Of a stretch of 64,000 bases of DNA, positions 58,070-64,000 are shown one piece after another. The notes under the pieces are model-generated. The model was given only the letters and a program-made list of their open reading frames with translations, did no database searches and was not told where the DNA came from. Source of the DNA: Bradyrhizobium macuxiense (lineage in GTDB: Bacteria > Pseudomonadota > Alphaproteobacteria > Rhizobiales > Xanthobacteraceae); the NCBI RefSeq assembly GCF_007993935.1, contig NZ_VITY01000022.1, positions 57,828 through 121,827 on the forward strand, read 5' to 3'. Within the stretch, counting starts at the first letter, position 1; each line of letters opens with the position of its first letter. The translations under genes and the position numbers were made by a program.

Positions 58070-58610
58070 CACTCCTTGCTCTGCACCCGCACTGATAACG
58101 ATGTCATCCGTATTCCAGCCGATGCATGTTTTCTTGTTTCGGCCGATAGCTTTTCGGCGTCAGCCCTGCGAAGCTTCACCGATATCGGCGAGGGGCGATC
58201 GCCAACAAACGACTTCATTTTCGGAAAGCAGCTGTCATCCAGCCCAACTCCGGCAGCACCACGACGAGGGCGTTTACGTGCCAGGAGGCGCGCATTGTTG
58301 AAATTCCCGAGGCCGGAACCGCCGTCAAGGAGCAAAGGAAGCCCGATCGAGTCCGCTATGCGTTGGATCACGTCAATGATTGCGCTCCCCGAAGCTTTCT
58401 TGGCATCACGGTAGGCGAGAGCGCAGCAATCGACGCGCTGGATTCTGGGAGGCCTTTGAAGCCTGCACGCTCGGCGATGCTATCGTGTGCTTCCGTGAGG
58501 AAAGAGAGGTCGCGCGTGGAGCACATCACAGCGCACAGCATTTCTGCAAGTAAGGAGTGAGCGTATCGATCAGAGGGATCGGCGATAGCAGGCTGTGCTT
58601 GATGGTGCAT
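58070..58610 (-). pseudogene. PEP mutase (aepX) pseudogene, minus-strand copy
   Basis: The minus strand reads LSFLTEAHDSI..AGFKGL, then DGGSGLGNFNNARLLARK and DDSCFPKMKSFVGD, matching PEP mutase blocks MEAHDGLSA, DGDTGFGNFNN and EDKxFPKMNSFVGD. The catalytic loop is mutated (EDK to DDS; Asn to Lys) and frames change. The C-terminal half is gone. Confidence 0.72.
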
Positions 58611-58666
58611 GCCGAACTCCTTGCAGCTGCATTGACCAGCCCGACGTTCATTTAAGCGAATGGTGA

Positions 58667-58711
58667 CATGCTTTTGTCGCTTGGATCAATTGCTAACGTT
58701 GGTAGTTGACC
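58667..58711 (-). repeat. Short IS-end repeat, copy 4
   Basis: Minus strand GGTCAACTACCAACGTTAG, CAATTGATC, AAGCATGTCACC. Confidence 0.55.
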
Positions 58712-58769
58712 ACGGCGCCAACGGCCCGCATCGATTAGCAGGGCGTGACGATCGGGTTGAGTGTCGGCC

Positions 58770-59012
58770 ATGATATCCCGTCGCCACCAGAATTCGCTGC
58801 CGTGAACACAGCATACTCGGCTTCACCTGGCGCCAGACTCTGCAATACCATCCCCTCCTCCATTGCGTCGTGCCCGGCGGTGGACCTTCGCGCGACGGCG
58901 CATGCTGGGCCGCTTGCTGGCCCGGGCTTCTTCCTGCCGGTGCGCGTCCTCTCCCGGCCATTCCGCCGTCTGTTTCTGCAAGAGCTGCAAGCTTCCTTCG
59001 CGGCTGGCTAGT
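58770..59012 (+). pseudogene. IS91-family transposase fragment
   Basis: After a HxxVPGG-like stretch the plus strand reads RPGFFLPVRVLSRPFRRLFLQEL, the conserved IS91 block (FFLPVRVLSRLFRRLFLE). A stop follows at 59010. Confidence 0.6.
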
Positions 59013-59029
59013 CAGTCGGGGTCGTGGTC

Positions 59030-59350
59030 TCTGCTGGATCGCCGGATCGCGGTCGCAGGCCCGCCGGATAACCCGGATCCCATGCTCTGCTCGCCCTACG
59101 CTGCGGCAAGAGGGGTTACGTCGGCGTATGCTCGGATGTTCGAGGCGCTGTACCAGACTGAGGCCGTCATCGCGAAGATCTCCATGGGATACGGCCCGGG
59201 CAGCCGGACCTCACGAAACCGGCCCCCTACATTATCACTACCTTTTTGCACGGCGAGCGTGCCAAGCTGAGCAGCGGCGTCCGGCCAGTTGATTGAATCT
59301 CCATCGATGACGCGGTCGATGGTCTTATAGTGTGTGCCAACGCACAGTCT
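59030..59350 (+). pseudogene. Broken copy of the epimerase at 41560-42501
   Basis: DNA for GSVEEPDNPDPIPGSPYAAAKG, the YARMFEALY block, and LTK.VPY.ITTFL.GERAKL is recognisable with frameshifts; the segment ends at VDGL.CA. The N- and C-terminal parts are missing. Confidence 0.75.
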
Positions 59351-59471
59351 CATAGCCGCATGGAGGATTGCAGGATCAGCGCAATTTGCGCCAGCAACGA
59401 TCGAACATCTTGTGATCGTATGGGCTTAGCGAGGGGTTCCTGCGCATCTACAGCGAGACCCAACAGTTCGT

Positions 59472-59525
59472 GGCCTCGTCAACTACCCACCCTCGCAATT
59501 GATCTAGATGACAGAAACAGTCACG
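59472..59525 (+). repeat. Short IS-end repeat, copy 5
   Basis: GTCAACTACCCACCCTCGC, AATTGATC, GACAGAAAC; followed by TGAACGAACGTCGGCCGG, as after copy 2. Confidence 0.5.
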
Positions 59526-59599
59526 TTCACTGAACGAACGTCGGCCGGTCAAGCGCACAAGGAATCGGCATGCAATGCCAATCACCATCTGTCCTCGCC

Positions 59600-60285
59600 A
59601 GCGGCCCTGTTCAATCGGCTGATTCCTCACTTGCTGAAACGTTGCGTGGCGAGGTCTGCTCCAGCAGCGAGTTCTGCATCCTGATGGAAGCGCAGGACGG
59701 CCTTTCCGCCGTGCTCGCTGGGCGCGCAGGTTTCAAAGGTCTCCGGACATCGCGTCTGTCGATTGCCCGCTCTCTGGGTTACTGTGACGCCGACGAAGCG
59801 TCCTGGAGCCAACTCGTCGACGAAGGATGCAGTCGCGGAAGACATCGTCCTTGTGGCCAGGATCGAAGCGCTGATCGGCGGCCATGGATTGGACGAAGCA
59901 ATTTTGCGCGCTCACGCTTATTACGACGCGGGAGCCGATGCGATCCTCATTTGCTCGCGAAGAAGCGCCGCGGACGAGATCCTTGCATTCGCACGCGCCT
60001 CGCAGAACAGGTTACCGGTCGTGATGGTTCCAACCAAATACTATCGAACACCAGTCTCCGCATATCGCACAGCCCGCATCTCCACAGTGATCTGGGCTAA
60101 TCATTCCATGCGTGCGGCAATGCGGCAGGTCTGTCATCGCATCATCACCGAGGAGAACACTGCCAGCATTGGCCCCAATATTGCGACGCTCGACGAGATC
60201 TTCGAACTGTTAAGATACAACGAGCTGGCCCGGGCCGAAGCACGATATCTGCCTGAGCTACGATGCTCAGGCTTTCATCCTCACA
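59600..60285 (+). pseudogene. PEP mutase (aepX) pseudogene, plus-strand copy
   Basis: N-terminal blocks (LMEAQDGLSAVLAGRAGFKGL, DADEASWSQLVD) are followed after a deletion and frameshift by the C-terminal half: VARIEALIGGHGLDEAILRA, ADAILICSRRS, then AEARYLP at the end. The DGDTGFGN and EDKxFPK catalytic segments are missing. It faces away from the minus-strand copy. The gap of about 300 bases to the next gene holds no other gene. Confidence 0.75.
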
Positions 60286-60581
60286 ACAGCCACGATTTTG
60301 AAGGACCTATACCATGAAACCGCTTGCCATACGATCCAGCGCAAACGGCGCAAGGTTCCGTTACATTGGACATAGCGTGAAATGGCGGGACAGCTCTGCC
60401 GCCGCACACCAAAGTTACTGCCACAATCGCCTCACCGTCTCAACGGTCATCCAATCACCGAAAACGGCCAACGTGGACGATGAACCGTCACCTTCAATAT
60501 GAACGGGTTTTCTTTCTAGCTCGCGGGCAAGCTCTGCGCCGCAGCAATAACCATGACGCGTTGGATTGACGGAGAGCGCAC

Positions 60582-61772
60582 ATGCTGGCGCAACGAACGG
60601 CCCTGTTCAAATCGTCGGACACTGCCGTGGCGTGGACCGCGACCAAAGCAGCCGCCGCGAGCGGCGAGCAAATCATCGACTTGACCGCCGAAGAGATCCG
60701 AAGCGACCTTGCGCCAATGGTGCGCGAGGGCACGGTCATCGCGATCAATCGCAATGTCAACCGCGAGTTCGAGACAGGCGACCCGACGGAGCTACGCCAT
60801 GCAATCGCTCGCAAAATTTCCGCTGAGACCGATCAACCGTGGTCGGCGGACGAAGTCGCAGTAACGGGCGGCTCCAAACATGCTCTTTTCAATGCGGCAA
60901 TGATTCTTCTGAATCCCGGGGACGAGGTGCTCATCCCCGTCCCACATTGGACAGCGTTCCCGGCGCAGACCTTACTGGCTGGCGGCACCCCGATCTTCAT
61001 CGAGACCAGGGACAACAACTATGTGCCGAAGCTTTCAGATCTAGCCGCGGCCGTTACATCAAAGACTAAAGCGATCGTTGTCAACACGCCGAACAATCCG
61101 ACCGGCACGATCTACAACCGCGATACTCTTGCTGATATCGCCCAGCTTGCGATCGAGCGGGATCTCTGGATTGTGTTCGATGAATGCTATGGGGCTTTCG
61201 CCCATGCCCCACATACCCACCATCCTATCGTCTCGGTCGCTCCTCCGGCACGCGCTCGCACTCTGATCGTCAATTCGTTCTCCAAATCGCTGGCCCTGAC
61301 CGGCTGGCGAATTGGCTATCTCGCCGGCCCAGAGGCGGTTATTAGCGCGGTCAAGGCGTTACAAAGCCATACAACCCACAATCCGAACGTCATTGCTCAG
61401 CACGCGCTGCTCCATCATTTGGAATCCGGCGATGACGCCTTCCAACAAAAACTTCAACGTCAGGTTGGCGAAGCTCGAACGCTCGGGCTCTCGATCCTGT
61501 CAACGTTGACGTCGATCCCCCAACCTGCTGCCCACGGCGGATTTCACTTCTATCTCGATCTAAAAGGCTGGCAGCGGTGCATCAAGGGCCCTGGCCCTGA
61601 GTTCAACGCCGATGATGTCGTTAACGTATTGCTGATGGACGCTGGTGTCGCGACAGTGTCGGGCACAGCCTTTGGCGACCCGGCCGGGGTCCGACTCTCC
61701 TACGGCGTCGATCTCAACTCGCTCGACAAGGGCTTGCGGCGTCTGTCCGCAACTCTGAACACGTGGAACTGA
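60582..61772 (+). CDS. Class I/II aminotransferase of a phosphonate locus
   Basis: 396 residues, PLP enzyme. TGGSKHALFNAAMIL, NTPNNPTGTIYN, VFDECYGAF (Asp and Tyr at the cofactor) and NSFSKSLALTGWRIGYLAG (PLP lysine). It follows a broken PEP mutase gene and overlaps a nucleotidyltransferase start, so it probably transaminated phosphonopyruvate to phosphonoalanine or a related step. It is not close to palB in sequence. It appears intact although its substrate source is lost. Confidence 0.75.
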   Translation: MLAQRTALFKSSDTAVAWTATKAAAASGEQIIDLTAEEIRSDLAPMVREGTVIAINRNVNREFETGDPTELRHAIARKISAETDQPWSADEVAVTGGSKHALFNAAMILLNPGDEVLIPVPHWTAFPAQTLLAGGTPIFIETRDNNYVPKLSDLAAAVTSKTKAIVVNTPNNPTGTIYNRDTLADIAQLAIERDLWIVFDECYGAFAHAPHTHHPIVSVAPPARARTLIVNSFSKSLALTGWRIGYLAGPEAVISAVKALQSHTTHNPNVIAQHALLHHLESGDDAFQQKLQRQVGEARTLGLSILSTLTSIPQPAAHGGFHFYLDLKGWQRCIKGPGPEFNADDVVNVLLMDAGVATVSGTAFGDPAGVRLSYGVDLNSLDKGLRRLSATLNTWN

Positions 61773-61870
61773 AATCTTGGTTGTTCGGCGTGCCTGGAAT
61801 TGCAGAGGTTAGCATTACGCCCGAATTTCCACACCGCGCCGTCGTCCTTGCAGCGGGCCTCGGCTCTCGC
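61763..61870 (+). pseudogene. Nucleotidyltransferase 5' stub
   Basis: Overlaps the aminotransferase stop. AVVLAAGLGSRLDE is the nucleotide-binding loop of sugar/choline-phosphate cytidylyltransferases. The rest is replaced by amidohydrolase sequence. In phosphonate loci a CMP-aminoethylphosphonate-type enzyme would fit here; that is inference. Confidence 0.6.
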
Positions 61871-62112
61871 CTGGACGAAGAGCTCCGTCGGGTCGCCGTG
61901 CAGGAAAGCGGGTTGGACCAGTACGAGCCCAGCGACCGCGCAGCCGCCGCCGCGCTTTCCAGTCGTTCCAGAGAGCCGTCGATGACGGGCCCGCCCCGCC
62001 GGTGTTCAGATCGTGGCGCTGGCTCTGCATGATCTCGCCGATAGGGTCACGTTCCTGGGTGACATGCTCGCACGCCATCAGTACGGACTCGCTGTAGATG
62101 ATCATTTGGTTA
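61871..62112 (-). pseudogene. 5' remnant of the small ORF plus amidohydrolase pair
   Basis: On the minus strand DPIGEIMQSQRHDL and the CTCGTACTGGTCCAACCCGC block match 29120-29480. Truncated at the nucleotidyltransferase stub. Confidence 0.65.
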
Positions 62113-62220
62113 TGAACTCAGGATTGTCATGCTCGCTTCCCCTTTAGCGCAAACTGGAATAAGGAATAATGCGCGCGGAGGGAGCAAGGTCGTGGTCGAG
62201 TATCTCGGCATATGGCTTTG

Positions 62221-62261
62221 CCCTCACAGATCCGCGCAGGCGGCTTTCCCGCACCCGGCTC
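62221..62261 (-). ncRNA. Group II intron domain V
   Basis: Minus strand GAGCCGGGTGCGGGAAAGCC then GCCTGCGCGGATCTGTGAGGG, a near-consensus domain V with a GAAA loop. Confidence 0.65.
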
Positions 62262-62280
62262 TTCCCGAGAGTAACCCGCG

Positions 62281-63440
62281 TCATATCCGCGCCTGCGCCC
62301 ATGTGCGAGTGATGCGCGGAGTTGGCAGGCGGAAGCGTGCCGTCAGGGTCTCGAACTCCAGCCAATCCATGCGCCGACTTTTCTGGCTGCGCCGTCTCAG
62401 ACAACGCAGCCAGGTCCGACGCACTTCGCGGTAGAAGCCGTTGAGCGCTGGATAGTTGTGCGGCCTACCGTAGTAGCCGTAGTGTCCGCGCAGAACGGCG
62501 GCGAACCACTCGTGCTGCGTGGGCAGTGGCGCGTGCATGAGCCGCCAAGCGTCCTGGCGCAACGCCGTCAGCTAGCGCGCGTCAGGCGTTTCCCTTCCGT
62601 CTTGTGCTTCACGATGAACCGGCCATCTCTGGTCCACCCGCAGTAGTGAGTGAAGCCGAGGAAGGCGAAGGTCTCTGGCCGCCGCTCGCCGCGCCGCTGC
62701 CGCAAGAGGGCCGCGAACCGGCCAAACTCGAGCAGCCGCGTCTTGTCCGTCAGGCCGAAGTTGGCCAGCCGCGCCTTGAGGGCCAAGAGCATTTCCTGCG
62801 CATCTGCCTTGTTCTCGAAGCCCATGACGAACAGCCACTCGTGGTCGACCGAGTCGAAGAAGCTGCGTATGTCGGCATCGAGCACCCAGTTCACGCGCTG
62901 GCTCATGATCGCCGTATGCAGGGCATCAAGCGCCATGTGAGTATTCCGCCCCGGCCGGAAGCCGCAGGAGAACCCGAGGAAGTCGGCCTCGTAGACAGCA
63001 CTCAGCACCTCGGCCACCGCGCTTTGGACGATCTTGTCCTCTAGCGCCGACACACCGAGAGGCCGCTTACCGCCATCGGCTTTAGGGATGTAGACTCGCC
63101 GCACCGGCTGTGGCCGGTAGCGACCAGCGTGGACTCGTCCGCAGAGGTCGCGGATGTTATCCATTAGCCCCTCTTCGTACTTCGCCACCGTTACCCCATC
63201 GACCCCCGCGCTGGCCTGCCGCTCTTGCCGTCGAAACGCCCGAAGCAGAGCGTCCTCGTCGATATGGTGCAGCAAGGCCGTGAACCGGGTTTGGGCAGCC
63301 TGCTTGGCCGCCGCGTTCACCCGCTCGAGGTTCGGCGGCAAGGCAACCCGGCTCTGTGTCCGGACCCTGGCCTTCTCGCGCGGGCTCCTCTCGGGCTGGC
63401 CCCTTCCCTCCATGCGTCTCGTTTCCTTCGACGACTTCAC
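62281..63440 (-). pseudogene. Group II intron reverse transcriptase/maturase, catalytic YADD deleted
   Basis: Domains 0-3 are present (SAGVDGVTVAKYEE, RRVYIPKADGGKRPLG, GFSCGFRPGRNTHMALDAL, DADIRSFFDSVDHEWL). The frame then jumps directly to FVMGFENKADAQ, so about 85 residues including the YADD active site are missing without breaking the frame (near 62830). A second lesion near 62570 shifts the frame by one; the maturase tail (YYGRPHNYPALNGFYREVRR) continues in the next frame. The protein cannot reverse transcribe. Confidence 0.82.
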
Positions 63441-63835
63441 AGGTACTATGGACCAGTCCGACTCCCGACCTCAGCTCGGACCACGGCTCTGGCAGTGCCT
63501 TGCCGCTGTCCCCCATTGGAGACCAATCCAATGGACCCGATCGGGCCTCTCATGTTCCAATGACTACCGTCCATGCGTGATCCGGCCTTCGACCCCGACG
63601 GAGCGGCATCGTCTCGCTATAACGACGATGCTCATGCTGCCTTCGTGACTAGGGAACGCACTCGGCCTCCGCGAACATCCACCTTTCGAGGCTCATTCCC
63701 GCACCCCGCATGGCTCCTGTCTACACTTCAGACCTCGCGTTGCCGCGACGCCCGCTAGACTCGGTCCCGGCCTGCCTGCTTCAGCTTTGGCCGGATGGGA
63801 CTTCCACCCACAAGCAATCATCAGCTTGGCATGAC

Positions 63836-63865
63836 GTACTCCCCGGTGATGGTGTAGCTCGGTAG
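63836..63865 (+). repeat. Probable left end of an IS256-type element
   Basis: GTACTCCCCGGTGATGGTGTAGC resembles the reverse complement of the right end at 8409-8432. Weak but in the expected position. Confidence 0.4.
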
Positions 63866-63866
63866 A

Positions 63867-63923
63867 GCAAAGCCGTCCGCAGGCGCGCCCTCAAATAGCG
63901 GCGTAGCGGGCGGACGGCTTTGC
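63867..63923. other. Perfect 14-bp inverted repeat in the IS leader
   Basis: GCAAAGCCGTCCGC (63867) and GCGGACGGCTTTGC (63910) enclose 29 bases. It could be a transcription-blocking hairpin ahead of the transposase. Confidence 0.5.
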
Positions 63924-63989
63924 GGTGGTCACCGGCGATTCGCCGGTAGGGTCGGGTTGCTGACACCAACCTGATTCGAGGAACCGCCG

Positions 63990-64000
63990 ATGACCGATGA
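63990..64000 (+). CDS. Start of a probable IS256-family transposase (partial)
   Basis: ATG at 63990 (MTD...) with GAGGAA nine bases upstream. The window ends here. Called from position and the MTDD/MTED start usual in rhizobial IS256 transposases. Confidence 0.4.

Larger units (their letters stand above)
62140..63835 (-). mobile_element. Group II intron, damaged
   Basis: Minus-strand intron with a maturase gene (63440-62281) and a domain V hairpin at 62221-62261. The 5' RNA region lies at about 63835-63440 (GGGTGGAAGTCCCATCCGGC near 63800). It adjoins an IS256-type end at 63836. Exact intron ends are not fixed. Confidence 0.7.

Noticed and set aside
1..64000. tRNA, rRNA or CRISPR arrays
   Set aside because: No clover-leaf with CCA end or conserved T-arm, no rRNA sequence, and no regularly spaced identical repeats were seen by eye.

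Overview
This window comes from an alphaproteobacterium, most likely a rhizobium (Bradyrhizobium- or Mesorhizobium-like). It reads as part of a symbiosis island or integrative conjugative element (ICE) that has been heavily rearranged. The evidence is three copies of the FseA-type excision regulator module known from rhizobial symbiosis ICEs, a type III secretion chaperone-effector pair, a NodU-family carbamoyltransferase, many surface-polysaccharide genes, and dense debris from insertion sequences (IS256, IS3, IS91, IS110, serine recombinase, RIT recombinases, group II introns). About a third of the window is decayed DNA, and several decayed pieces are partial copies of intact genes elsewhere in the window.

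Layout. 0-7.2 kb: a membrane protein, then a minus-strand operon (sulfotransferase, APH-like kinase, sugar epimerase, split transketolase, GT2 glycosyltransferase). 7.2-9.1 kb: repeats and an IS256 fragment. 9.2-17 kb: glycan decoration genes (SGNH hydrolase plus MBOAT acyltransferase; Tat-exported deacetylase; SxtJ-DUF5989-carbamoyltransferase-SGNH cassette). 17.2-22.3 kb: recombinase pseudogene, then a phosphonoalanine catabolic cluster (aminotransferase palB, phosphonopyruvate hydrolase palA, LysR regulator palR). 22.5-25 kb: CesT-like chaperone and a frameshifted effector-like protein. 25.4-33.5 kb: a decayed palR copy, then regulator modules 1 and 2 on either side of an amidohydrolase and chitinase remnants. 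34-43.7 kb: nucleotide-sugar genes (UDP-glucose dehydrogenase, UDP-glucuronate decarboxylase-like enzyme, C-methyltransferase, aminopeptidase-like protein, epimerase, rfbF, rfbG remnant). 44.1-47.8 kb: regulator module 3 with chitinase and amidohydrolase remnants. 48.5-57.8 kb: FkbM-like methyltransferase, heptose genes (hldE intact, hldD broken), AGE-family epimerase, RIT debris, GT9 glycosyltransferase. 58-62 kb: a decayed phosphonate-biosynthesis locus (two broken PEP mutase genes, an intact aminotransferase, a nucleotidyltransferase stub). 62.1-64 kb: a group II intron with a damaged maturase, then the start of an IS256-type element.

How the genes fit together. Most intact genes make or decorate a surface polysaccharide. 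Four of the glycan gene groups are preceded by the same ~170-bp upstream repeat, which suggests a shared promoter or leader. The FseA/QseM/QseC-like modules would control ICE excision and transfer. The pal cluster would let the cell use phosphonoalanine, while a separate phosphonate-making locus has decayed. No tRNA, rRNA or CRISPR array was seen.
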